The notes under the pieces were generated by a model. It saw only the letters and a program-made list of their open reading frames with translations, searched no databases and had not been told where the DNA came from. Positions 11,257-21,650 of a DNA stretch of 64,000 nt are shown piece after piece (within the stretch, counting starts at the first letter, position 1; every line of letters starts with the position of its first letter). Source of the stretch: Clonostachys chloroleuca (taxonomy: Eukaryota > Ascomycota > Sordariomycetes > Hypocreales > Bionectriaceae); contig JBANAY010000003.1 in NCBI GenBank assembly GCA_037952775.1, forward strand, positions 4,712,001 through 4,776,000. Reading direction: 5' to 3'. Position numbers and translations under genes: made by a program.

Positions 11257-11966
11257 AAAAAAAACCCCATCGAGGCGTAACCTTGGTTTACTTGAATGGG
11301 CCACCGATCTATGCTTTTTGCGCCATAGATGAGAGTCAATAATCATTCAATCACCTATAAATTATTTGAACAAGCCTGTGATATAGGCTACTCTCTCATC
11401 CTAACTAGAAAGACTATGGGATAAGGTAGAGTTACATCCATCATCAGGTGAAATCTAATGGTGTGCCTAATTCCTCCTAAACTTACAGACCATCACTATA
11501 AAGTCCCCCCGGAAATTGAAACTCAATTTGCTTCTTGCCTTCCGCTTATAGGTCGGATTGTCAGGTTTTCGCGTCACGCTCGGTGGCTAACGGGGGTTTC
11601 TAATTTCCGTGTATGCTTCTTCCCCAACGAGTCTTGCCAATCAGAGCGCAACGATATCATAGAACGATCGTGAGCATGTTGCGTAAGCTTATTTTAGTCT
11701 TGTTTCAATCCCCAGTCTAAGTTTATGCTCCGGAACGATCTTACATTCGGTGGTCCCGCGGCGGCCCCGCGGTAGCACCGCGGCCTCCCCTGGTTACGAC
11801 AGAAACGGACTTGAACGTTATGAAGGAACGGAGACACGAGTAAACACTGCCTCATTTTCATGGCTTAAAATATCCTGGGTAAAGAGATATATAAGCTCCG
11901 AGGCAGTTCTTGAGGAGATGCGGCCCAGACAAAAACAACAGCAACAAGATCCAAGAGAGCCTCAAC
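11257..11966 (+). promoter_or_regulatory. Intergenic region and promoter of EAR propeller gene
   Basis: No gene is supported here. It contains three CCGCGG hexamers at 11756, 11767 and 11778 (exact 11-bp period) and a TATATAA element at 11888-11894, 73 bp upstream of the ATG at 11967. CGG/CCG triplets are the standard half-site of Zn2Cys6 factors, so this is a plausible regulator-binding block. Confidence 0.6.
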
Positions 11967-14330
11967 ATGTCGACATCAGCCTCTCTAGAACTGACCCAAA
12001 GCCTATTCACCAGCGGGGCTAGAGCCGCTGGAATAATATTCTTACGAGCGAGTTACTTCCTCGCTATTCCTCAACTTGCCCGCGACATTCCTGGCGGAAC
12101 TCCCAGTATACATGGCGGTGATAGTGGTGCCCCTCTGGTTATTTATCGTACAAATCCAGGAACCAGCCAGTTTCAAGAGTACCAACAGCTCAATGTGCCT
12201 GGTGGCGAGGATGCTGAATTCTTCCAACTCGGTGACCGGACCTTTCTGGCTACTGCGAGTATTCGTTCTGGGGCTGATCCAACCTTCGACTCTAACGTGG
12301 ACTCGTGCATCTTCGAGTGGGACGGCGAGAAGATGGAAGAGTTCCAATGTGTTCCCACTTGGGGCGGGAAGCAGTGGCACTATTTCAATCTCGCCGACCG
12401 TCATTTCCTCGCCCTGGCTCAAGGGCAAGGTGAGACCGCTGAGCAGCCCACGGCGCCAATCACCATCAACTCTACCATCTTTGAATGGAACGGTGACAAC
12501 TTCGAGCCATTCCAGATTATTCCGTCCTTGATGGGTTACAACTGGCTCCATTTCTCCCTTGAAAATCGCGACTTCCTAGCCTACGCTGACCAATACAACC
12601 TCTCGAGCATCTATGAGTGGAAGGAAGATAAATTTGTTCCTTTCCAAGCTCTCGATGGCGTGGGCGGAAGGGCTTTTGAATTTTTCTCCGCCCATGGACG
12701 CACATTATTGGCATTTTCGCTTATTGGCTCCGACAGCGTGGTCTACCAATGGACAGGAGAGTCTTTCGAACACTATCAGACTCTTGAAGGCATCGGCGGT
12801 CGCGAGTTTGCCTTGATCGAGGACAACAACACTTCATACCTACTCCATATCAAGTTTCTTCAAGGAGATTTGGAGAACCCCGATACCTCCATGACCTCCA
12901 TCATCTACCGCGTCGATCAAGACGGGTTGAAGGTCGCTGGTGACTTTGCTACGTTTGGCGGAACCGATGTCTCAACGTTTAGTCAGGATGGAAAGACATT
13001 TGTTGTCACATCAGAGAGCCTGACAGAGGATTTAAGATTCCGTCAAGACTCTCACGTATATCAGTTTGTCACGCAAAAGCCGGAGAAGGCCGGTGACGCC
13101 AAGCGTTCGCTGTCACAAAAAAGCCATGGCCGTTTTAAGAGAGAGGATGCCTATGTGGTTCCCGAGTTTATGAGCCTATTCTCTGCTTACACCGGAGGGC
13201 CCAGTGGTATTGGCGCCAAATATCAGAACATATCTACCGATGCTCGGGCAACCAATCCCTTGCTGGTTGCGAGCGACCAGTCCATGGTGTTGTATCCCGG
13301 TAATGGAGAAGACCCCGTTGTTCTAGACTACCGGCTTGGGGTCGCGGGTTTCATTGAGCTGACTGCTGTTTCGCATCTCGGTCCTGCTGTAGCTTCTCTG
13401 GCCGAGGTGTACGAGGCCCAGCCTGAATCAGACGAGTGGAAAGGGCTAGCGAGACAACTACTAAATGCAACTCAAGCGGCACGCAATGTTAACTCCGAGG
13501 CCCTGTGGAAGGACACACTCAAGATCGAAGCATACCAGGGTCGTGAAAGCAAGATTGCCGACATGATAAACTATGCCTGTGACCTCACATCGCGCCTACT
13601 CAAGGCTGTGCTCGCCGACCCTTCCAAGCTGAATGCCAAATTTGTACGGGAGAATTATCTCAACGCGACAGGCGGAGAGTTCAATGCTGCGGTTCCAATC
13701 AACAAGGTGATGACGGCGACCTTTTTTCTTTCGGCACTTGATGGGGCTATTCAAACCCACAATATACTCAAGGATCAGGACATTGACTGGACGAAGATCA
13801 TGATTTTGATCAATGGAAAGCTGGGCCGTCAGACGGCTGGCGTCGTCATGAGTAGCAACACCCTGGCCCAGATGTTCCTCAAATCCAACCCCGAACTCAC
13901 CCCCGACCGCATCTACATCGCCCCCCACGGCACTGTGCCCAATACCACTGACAGGAGCGTCGAGCACCTGAGGAGTTACGAAACGGAGCTTCGTCGACTT
14001 TGGGCGAGCACTCGTGGTTACGTCGACTTGGCTGGCAAGATGTTTGAGGGATATCCGGCTTATAGCGTGGCGACGAGCGCCCTTCCCGTTGTCAACTGGA
14101 CGACCCCCAGCGTCAGCGAGTTGCCAGCCATTTCTGGTCCAGATGACTGGCTTGCTTTGACGACCAGAGTGCGCGTCACCCTCGAGGACCCGCGCCAGCC
14201 GTTATCCGGGTCGATTACGGACTACGCCACACAGCAAATCTTTGAAGCTGGCTGGAATTCAACCAAGATTGTTGTGCCTGGCTTGGATAATGTTGATTAC
14301 AAGACTGCTCAGGCCAACCTAGTCACATAG
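11967..14330 (+). CDS. EAR/EPTP-repeat seven-bladed propeller protein
   Basis: Single exon, 787 aa. Residues ~25-370 hold about seven EAR (epitempin) repeats of ~45 residues with the pattern F-x-x-[FY]-Q ... G-G-x-x-[FW]-x-x-F ... R-x-[FL]-L-A: FQEYQQLNVPGGEDAEFFQL, EEFQCVPTWGGKQWHYF, EPFQIIPSLMGYNWLHFS, VPFQALDGVGGRAFEFF, EHYQTLEGIGGREFALI. Seven copies suit the seven-bladed propeller known for animal LGI proteins. The C-terminal half (~400-787) is a conserved-looking mostly helical domain I do not recognise. No classical signal peptide, but residues 21-35 are hydrophobic. The ATG at 11967 is chosen over an upstream in-frame TTG. Likely a protein- or ligand-binding scaffold; function unknown. 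Confidence 0.78.
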   Translation: MSTSASLELTQSLFTSGARAAGIIFLRASYFLAIPQLARDIPGGTPSIHGGDSGAPLVIYRTNPGTSQFQEYQQLNVPGGEDAEFFQLGDRTFLATASIRSGADPTFDSNVDSCIFEWDGEKMEEFQCVPTWGGKQWHYFNLADRHFLALAQGQGETAEQPTAPITINSTIFEWNGDNFEPFQIIPSLMGYNWLHFSLENRDFLAYADQYNLSSIYEWKEDKFVPFQALDGVGGRAFEFFSAHGRTLLAFSLIGSDSVVYQWTGESFEHYQTLEGIGGREFALIEDNNTSYLLHIKFLQGDLENPDTSMTSIIYRVDQDGLKVAGDFATFGGTDVSTFSQDGKTFVVTSESLTEDLRFRQDSHVYQFVTQKPEKAGDAKRSLSQKSHGRFKREDAYVVPEFMSLFSAYTGGPSGIGAKYQNISTDARATNPLLVASDQSMVLYPGNGEDPVVLDYRLGVAGFIELTAVSHLGPAVASLAEVYEAQPESDEWKGLARQLLNATQAARNVNSEALWKDTLKIEAYQGRESKIADMINYACDLTSRLLKAVLADPSKLNAKFVRENYLNATGGEFNAAVPINKVMTATFFLSALDGAIQTHNILKDQDIDWTKIMILINGKLGRQTAGVVMSSNTLAQMFLKSNPELTPDRIYIAPHGTVPNTTDRSVEHLRSYETELRRLWASTRGYVDLAGKMFEGYPAYSVATSALPVVNWTTPSVSELPAISGPDDWLALTTRVRVTLEDPRQPLSGSITDYATQQIFEAGWNSTKIVVPGLDNVDYKTAQANLVT

Positions 14331-15004
14331 GCTGACTCTTACAAGAGTATCAGGTAAGTCAAAACACTCGATATAGATATCTGCTGGAAGCTTGAGGCCG
14401 ACTAGCACTCGAAAATGTAACATCTATATGTTCCCATGTGTATCTGGCGGTGGATCTTTCTGCTCATGCTAGTAACTCGGATTATCTGACATTACCATTT
14501 CAACCAAGAATAGAACCTCTAAAGCTATAAAATTCGCCGAGATATATTATCAAACATTAGTCACTCCTTAGATAAATACAACTATTATATTTCCGGTCAA
14601 ATCTACGCCCATTGCCTGCACTACGCTAACTCGAAATTATGGCACATCGCGCGAGTCCTCTCCTTCTTAGCTGCCATGTTACTAAGACATATGTGAAAGA
14701 AGAATTCGTAGACTTCGACCTTAGTTGCTTGAGGAGCGGTACCTAGGTACGGCCCGGTTTATGATGAAAATTACGAGGGTCGCCAGATAGAATGCTCGCT
14801 GTTCAAGGGAACATCCCTCGGTGCTTTCCCCTCATTTTAATTACTTTCCTTTTCACTTCTACCTCGATATTGCCGAGTTTCTGACTTTGGAATAAGCTAT
14901 AAGCTGCCCTTCCTAGAGGAGCGCGGCATCCTCGGGCAAAGCTTATCAATAATTGAGACCTTTATTGCATAACTGGGATTTTTAACAATGTAATATGTTG
15001 CTTC
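14331..15004. other. Convergent intergenic spacer
   Basis: Spacer between the 3' ends of the EAR gene and the convergent Zn2Cys6 gene. AT-rich, presumably 3' UTRs. No supported gene or repeat. Confidence 0.5.
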
Positions 15005-17237
15005 TTAATGGAATAGATGGCTTGGATCAAGGTCGACATCGTCCAGAAGCGAGCTCCACTCAAATTTCTTCAAATCAGGCACTGTGGCCAAGAACTCTGT
15101 CCACAGCTCATGAGACTCCTCCCAACGCCCGTCACTCATCAAAGTGTCGTCGGGATCCTCCTTTGACTCTCCATCCAATATGACATTGGTTGGCTGTGCC
15201 TGATTCGAAAAGGCGGTCACCTCTTTCCCCGTTAATTCTTGCGCTGACCCAAAGTTGTTCTTCTCAAAGCTCGCCATGATTGCTCTGATATTCCTCTGAA
15301 TCCCCGAAATAAGACCGTTCAAGCTCTTTTTCGACCGCTCCAATGTTCTGTAGGCCACCATGACCCTTTCCTTTTGAGACTTGGCATCTGGTGCTACGGG
15401 GTCGAACGACACGTCTGTTGCCAAGGTGAATGCCGCCAGTGACACGTGCTGAATGATGACCCAGAAGCGCTCGGGGTTGTAGGCTGAAGAAAGCGCAGGG
15501 TCATCCATGGCGCGGCGTATTTCTATTATCTTGTGCGCGGAACGGACGCATGCATTGCGGGAGTGCGAGTACTCTGGGTTGGACAAACCTTCCAAGTGGT
15601 AGTATCTATGCAGTCGGCAGAGTCGGGCATGAAGACTAAGATGAACTGAAAGTCTTTGCCAGGCAATGTATGGGCGATCCTTGCAGAGCTCTACTTGCTG
15701 CTTGGAAGGGTTTAGTTGGAAGAATTCGGGCAGCTGCTCCTCCAATTGTTGCAGTTCTCTGTCAAAGCCGAGGACTACCTGATAGTTGGGCTTAATTGAA
15801 TCATTCGAAATTGGAGAGATTTCGTCGGTAATTTTGCGGCATATGTCAGCCATCTTTATACGCTGTAGAAAGCAGGACATGGTCGTGGGTGTCGAAGAAG
15901 CAAAATCGATTGCTGTTTCCAAAGGTAATATGAAGTCATCGTCGGAGTTACACGGATAACGGACATTCATGTGTGTCGGGTGGAAAGCGTAGACTCCCTC
16001 TTGCGGGTGACCTGAAAAAGAACTCAGCCTAAGAAAGGGTGTTAGAGAGTAAACGAGAACTGGAAAGGGATTTTAGACATGCCAGTCCGAGGCTACCATG
16101 TGCCACCACACTCGGCGCTGAACCTCTACATCTACCGTATTGACCCCCTTGACCCTTCGCTCTTCCGTGCTTGTAGCAGTGTCCAGGCGATGAACTTGCA
16201 TCGCGCGGGCCATGGAGAGGCATTGGCTCCGGAGTATCACAGCGCTGACCACAGACGAGTCGTCCCAGTCAAGCACGATGTGCGCGAGTGTGAGAATTGA
16301 AGCCAGAGCTGTAGTCGACGGCTCTATACGGCGGTGGGCATTCTCAACTATCGATAGGGCAATATTGATATAAGCCTCAGAGGCAATCTCTGCGTTCTCT
16401 CTTGTGGCATCCAATCTCTCAAGAAGCTTTGGTGTCCAGAACTGTGCTGCTCCAGCAAAGACGGTGAATAATAGTAGGAGACTGGTGCTACTTGGCTCTT
16501 GTCCCTTAATCAGACTTCTGTATGTGTTCTCCACCACCAAGCGTACAGAGGGAATGTGTAGAATCGAAATGCTTGGATGGAGAACGGAAGCGAATTGGTC
16601 GAGGAGTTCTCTTGCTTGCTCGATAGGTGGCAACTGACTAACGTGGCGGGCAATGAAACACTGCTTTGCTTCAACATTGTCCGCGACATTCGATGCGTAC
16701 ATGCCATGAAAGCTTAACGGGAGGAACTCTACCAGTCTCGTGTCAGTTATTGCGAGAAACTAAGGCATTGTTATGTCATGGGGGTTCTTACTAGAGCCAT
16801 TTGTATTGAGTCTAAGGCTCGAAGACACTAAAGTGGTTGGCTTGGAAAAGACAGCTTGTTCAAGATTCCTTAGCCGTTCTAGGACCCCATTCACGTGTCT
16901 GCAATGCCGCTGAGTAAAATGCAAATCAAAACAAGCTCGACGGGCCAACTCACTGGTTGCCGGGGTCGCCCGATTGGACAGTTGATGGCGTGGAGCCTGA
17001 GTGATGAGTTGCGATGCTTTCCCGGTACGAATCGGACAGACTCGCCTCTCCAGACTGTTCGGGAACAAATGACTGTCGACCAACATACTCACAATCGAGC
17101 CCCCGTTGCGAGCAGTTTGAGCATGGGAGGGTGCGGTCACAACGCCGCTTTTTCTCGCGGCAGAGACGGCACGACAAAGGTGGGTATCTACCTTGGTGCG
17201 CCATTCTCATTGAAGGTCCGGTGATTCTCCGTTTCAT
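15005..17237 (-). CDS. Zn2Cys6 transcription factor with Fungal_trans domain
   Basis: Nuclear regulator, 686 aa, exons 17237-16954, 16898-16792, 16728-16083, 16028-15005. The zinc cluster CRLCREKKRRCDRTLPCSNC...C (CX2CX6CX5CX2CX6C) begins at residue 23. A short coiled-coil-like linker (VNGVLERLRNLEQAV) and the fungal-specific TF domain follow (EEAKQCF, RRVWWHMVASDW, then LSSFSGHPQEG and HMNVRYP). Intron 3 (16029-16082) fits as GC-AG (donor GCATGT), which alone joins ASDW to LSSFSGHPQEG in frame. The start is uncertain: ATGs at 17237, 17207 and 17201 share the frame. Two CCGCGG hexamers lie 86-102 bp upstream, matching the block before the EAR gene, which suggests autoregulation and control of that gene. 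Confidence 0.85.
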
Positions 17238-17322
17238 GATCGGAATGACCGTCTTCAAACATGGAGGAGAGTGATGGGAGATGGGGACTAGCAGTGGAGG
17301 TTGAATGCATAAGAAACAACCT

Positions 17323-17339
17323 CCGCGGCCCCTCCGCGG
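17323..17339. promoter_or_regulatory. Paired CCGCGG hexamers, 11-bp spacing
   Basis: CCGCGG at 17323-17328 and 17334-17339, inside CCTCCGCGG repeats, the second extending to the palindrome CCTCCGCGGAGG. The spacing equals that of the three hexamers at 11756-11783. Candidate operator of the adjacent Zn2Cys6 gene. Confidence 0.55.
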
Positions 17340-19304
17340 AGGTGACCCCGCAAAATACGGTTATCACCATAGAACCGTTCGCAAATTACCTATCATAAAT
17401 TGCATTAGAAAGTATTCTTAATAAATAGCTATAGTTATCAATGTTTTATTTTTAATACAACCTCCCGTTTCCAGCCTGTTCAGCAGTAGCAGCCAGCCGA
17501 ACCAGTAGGACATCAAGCGGAGCAGCTCTGGCTACCAATTGGTTCGGTAATTCTCGCATTCTCTTACTACTGGAAAGTCTAGAACATCAACTATATTGAT
17601 TTAAAGAACATCCGCCTTTCAATCAATTGCCTGGTGTTCAAACAGCTGAAGCAGCGACCTGCGAAGGTGTCAACCTGGTGAGAATTCTAGGCTTTCAAAT
17701 TTATGAATGATGAAATGGCGTTTTATGCGGAGAATTTAGATGACGTCACTTTTGGATCTCACAAGATCTCACTCAACGAAGCGTGCAAAGCCTCAGTTAC
17801 AGACACCACACGGAAGTGTTTTCAATTACGAAGCCTTCTCTCATTGCGGGGTACCTTGATTCTTATGGCAAGATGACGAGGAGTTTGCATGACCGGGAGC
17901 GAATGCTTCCCTAGGATTGAATGCCATCACAGTTGCGTTATTGCTTGATACGCGAATCCACAGGCCACCCGTCAGCACGTATCTGGGAGCTCGTGAAATT
18001 AGTTGATTCGCAGTCGTCGCAAAATTTATCTCGAGTATTTGAACAGTTGAGTATTACTTGAATCAGTAATGCATAAACGGACAGAACGGAAATGCAATGC
18101 TACATTGTTGGAAGGCAGCATCAATGCAAGTCTTATCGCTCGCATGAAGCACAGCCGAACGAGTAGCATCTAGCAGGCATCAAACATCCCTGCCAGATAT
18201 CTTTTCAGCCGCGCGAGAGCTGTCGGCGCTTCCATGCATCAACACGATGTGGAAATCCCATGTGGAAAAGTTCCATGATTTTGACTCCCTACGCTTCCGC
18301 TTCCCCTGCTGCGCCATGGACATGAATCACAACATCACGCAATGAACCACGGTCATAGTCGTATATGAGGCATAATGACAGGGAACTCGCTCTGCCAAGA
18401 GATGTGACGCAGTCAGAAGCACATCGCTTTAGTGCATCATCAAGTCTGGCATCGGGCGTCGCAGCCCAGCCAAACTCTCTTAAGCCAGCCACAGGGACGA
18501 TCGTTCCTATCAAAAGGCCCAATTCATCTTAAGCGGCCCAATGAGAGTAATTTCATGAGTTTGACGGCCTTCACTTCGTTACATGTTTCGATAAGTGGAT
18601 GTTTTGGCTGTGGAGCGGCCTGTTATTAGCGGGCCCTTGACTTCTCACTTCGCCGGCGCCATCGCCTGATAACTATACGCTGCTTGGCTTGGAGGATTCA
18701 GCCTGCTCCAGTAGTCTCCCCCTGGGGCCCCGAAGACTCAGGGAACATCCCCCATTGCAGTGGCTCCCCTGCCAGACACCGCTTGGCCATCTGGAGCCCC
18801 GGTTTCATTGCCCCGTTCGCAAGAATCATTGGAGTGCTTGGCCTCCTGTTAAGCAACCGGTATCCATTATTCGGCCCGGGAACAGATCGTGGCGTGAACG
18901 AAAATGGAACGTGTCGTTGCTGGTTCCGCTGTAACCGATGAGCGTTTGTTGGCTATCATAATACTGGTGATATCATCATATGGATACCATGGTGCGGATG
19001 GAATTCTCGGCAGGCCAAGACACGACTTGAATCTTTACCCGCCCAATGATCGTCTATGCCGCACCTTATTGTGGCTGCCATCCACGCATTTGATAATTAG
19101 CTGTCGTTTCACGCCAAGGTCATGCAAGAATATAGCCGGCAGCTCGCGGCGATCTCAGACGTAAAAATCTCGCCGAAGCAGCCAATCTAGAAGCCTTCTA
19201 CATTCTTTTTGCATCGCACTGATTCATTGCTTAACGACCGCTGATGCAGCCCCTGGTCTCTAGCCTTTTCTCGGGTTCTGATACGTGCGCTTACATAGCC
19301 GCCA

Positions 19305-19331
19305 CCGGGGCCAGTATACCCAAATCCCCAC
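19305..19331. promoter_or_regulatory. Two candidate CreA/Mig1-type sites
   Basis: CCGGGG at 19305-19310 and CCCCAC (GTGGGG on the other strand) at 19326-19331 match the SYGGRG consensus of the carbon catabolite repressor. They lie 260-290 bp upstream of a sugar transporter, where such control is common. The motif is short and chance matches are likely. Confidence 0.35.
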
Positions 19332-19484
19332 TCATCTGTCTACCCTGCCTAAAACAGCTCGCTGATGGTGTCACAGAGGGAAATATGTGATTGTATTGTG
19401 GATCCAGCTGGTCACTCCTCGTTTCTCCAAAGCAGGTGGATGGGGATTTGCACCCCAAGTGCTGTGCTATGGGTTTTGGAGAGA

Positions 19485-19492
19485 TATATAAA
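19485..19492 (+). promoter_or_regulatory. TATA box of sugar transporter
   Basis: TATATAAA 101 bp upstream of the transporter ATG at 19593; spacing and sequence fit a strong TATA-driven fungal promoter. Confidence 0.6.
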
Positions 19493-19592
19493 GGACGTGG
19501 AGAATCGCGTCTCAGACTCTGCATATCGGTTCTCAGGCAGACACACTTCCTTCTCACCTCGTCCCATCATCTAAGAATACAGGTTGCCCAAC

Positions 19593-21392
19593 ATGATGAT
19601 CTGGAACATTTACAGTAAGTGGAAGGACCCAAAAGAACGTAAAGCTCAACCACTCACATGAATTCTGTCCAGTCCTTGCCGCCTTGGGCACAATTGGTGG
19701 TATGCTCTTCGGCTTCGAAATCAGTTCCATGAGCGCCTGGATCGGCTCAGAGCAGTATCTCGAGTACTTCAACCACCCCGATTCTACCACACAGGGAGGC
19801 ATCACTGCCTCTATGTCCGCTGGATCCTTCATCGGCGCTATTGCTGCCGGCTGGTTCGCCGACAAGTTTGGCCGAAAGGGTGCTCTGAAAATTGCTTCGC
19901 TTATTTGGGTGGTCGGTGCCGTCCTTCAATGCTCGTCCCAGAATATTGGCCACCTCATTGCCGGTCGTATCGTGGGCGGTCTAGCCATTGGCATCACCAG
20001 TTCTCAGGTTCTGGTGTACCTGGCTGAACTGGCTCCCTCAGCGATTAGAGGAAGAATTGTAGGGATTCAACAGTGGTCCATCGAATGGGGTATGCAACAT
20101 CTAAATCAGGTTTCATTGGCTACATCGCTAACTTGATTTGCAGGCATTCTAATCATGTATCTCATCTCATACGGCTGCTCCCTCCATGTAAAGGGCCCCT
20201 CCGCCTTCCGTATCGCATGGGGCGTTCAGGCCATCCCTGGTGCCATCCTCTTTGTCGCCCTCTGGTTCTTTCCAGAGTCTCCACGCTGGCTTGCTAGCAA
20301 GGACCGCTGGGAGGAGTGCCACGAAGTTCTGGCCAATCTCCATGCCAAAGGCGATAGAGAAAACTCCGTTGTGATTGCTGAGCTAGAGGAGGTGCGAGAG
20401 GCAGTCCGGGTCGCCTCAGAATCAAAAGACATCGGCTACCTAGGCCTCTTTGCACCCGGGATCTGGAAGCGAACACTAGTCGGCGTCAGTGTCCAGGTCT
20501 GGCAGCAGCTTCTTGGCGGCAACGTTATGCTTTACTATCTTGTCTATATTTTCAACATGGCCGGCGTGGTAAGTTCAACAGCCATGAGGGTTGCTTGTTG
20601 GAGATCGCTAATATTTGCAACTACAGTACGGCAATATTGCTCTTACGTCGTCCATCATTCAATACGTCATCTTCCTCGTCACCACTGGCGTTATGTTACC
20701 CATTGTTGATCGTCTGAGTCGCCGTTGGATTCTCATCACTGGGGCTATCATCTGTGGTATCCTTCATTTCGTGACAGGTGCTATCATGGCCGTCTATGGT
20801 CACGCGGTTGATAGCGTCGATGGTAAGTAAATGAGGCACCCTTATATCAGAGCGATGCTAATACATCGAAGGCAACACGATTCTTAGATGGTCGATCTCC
20901 GGTGCACCGGCAAAGTCCATCATTGCCATGGCATACATCTTCGTTGGTGTTTACGGTCTTACTTGGGCTCCTGGTGCCTGGATTTACTGCGCTGAAGTCT
21001 TCCCTCTCAAATACCGCGCCAAAGGTGTTGGTCTCTCCGCGGCCGGTAACTGGATGTAAGCTTTCAATCCTCGGTCATTCAACAAGTAAAATAAACCATG
21101 TTTCTAATACAGCTCACAGATTCAACCTCGCGCTTGCATTCTTCGTCCCCCTTCCTTCACAAACATCCAATGGAGGTCATATATGATCTTTGGCACCTTC
21201 TGTATTGCCATGACTTTCCACATCTTTTTCACGTATCCCGAAACCTCAAAGAAGTCACTCGAAGAGATTGATCGCGTATTTGATGAGAACCTTCCCGCTT
21301 GGAGAACAGGAATGGATAATTCCTTCGCCGACAAGGTTGCTGAGGCCAAGGGCGTCACTGCTACTGAGGTTGAGAACAAAGAAAGCGTTTAG
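19593..21392 (+). CDS. MFS sugar transporter
   Basis: Plasma-membrane hexose/sugar-proton symporter family, 12 TM segments. Exons: 19593-19614, 19673-20089, 20144-20568, 20627-20822, 20872-21055 and a last exon ending 21392. Signatures: GGMLFGFEISSMSAW in TM1, DKFGRKGAL, AGRIVGGLAIGI, AELAPSAIRGR, FFPESPRWL, PLKYRAKGVGLSAAGNW and PETSKKSLEEID. Using acceptor 21112 (last exon 21113-21392) gives an open 507-aa frame but replaces ~11 residues of TM10. Acceptor 21119 gives the family-like FNLALAFFVP but then shifts frame at a run of five C, where one base appears missing. So the gene is either damaged, error-containing, or rescued by splice choice. Sugar specificity cannot be told. Confidence 0.85.
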
Positions 21393-21650
21393 ATGCTTCG
21401 TGGAGGGATACATTTCGCGCACTTTTCTTTATTCATCACATTTTTAGAAGATCTTTTATGGAGGAAGATGCTTGATAGATTATGGGGGCAAATGGTTCTC
21501 TCTTGGTGAGAGTTGAAGACCAAACATATGCCAGTTTCTTGACCAGTTGTCCTCTTGGATTGTAGTAGAGAAGCTATATACATAGGGAATTTGTTTTGGT
21601 TTTCTAGAAATTCATCCTGTTTCCTCAATGCAACTCGGAATGAACACTTC

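Larger units (their letters stand above)
17238..19592. other. Large intergenic region between divergent regulator and sugar transporter
   Basis: About 2.35 kb without a supportable gene. It contains the paired CCGCGG block near 17323-17339, an AT-rich stretch at ~17380-17460, and the transporter promoter at the right end. A 77-codon open frame at 18289-18522 (minus) lacks an ATG and is not called. Confidence 0.55.

Noticed and set aside
18289..18522. 77-codon minus-strand frame in the large intergenic region
   Set aside because: Lacks an ATG and has no splice partners; not supportable.
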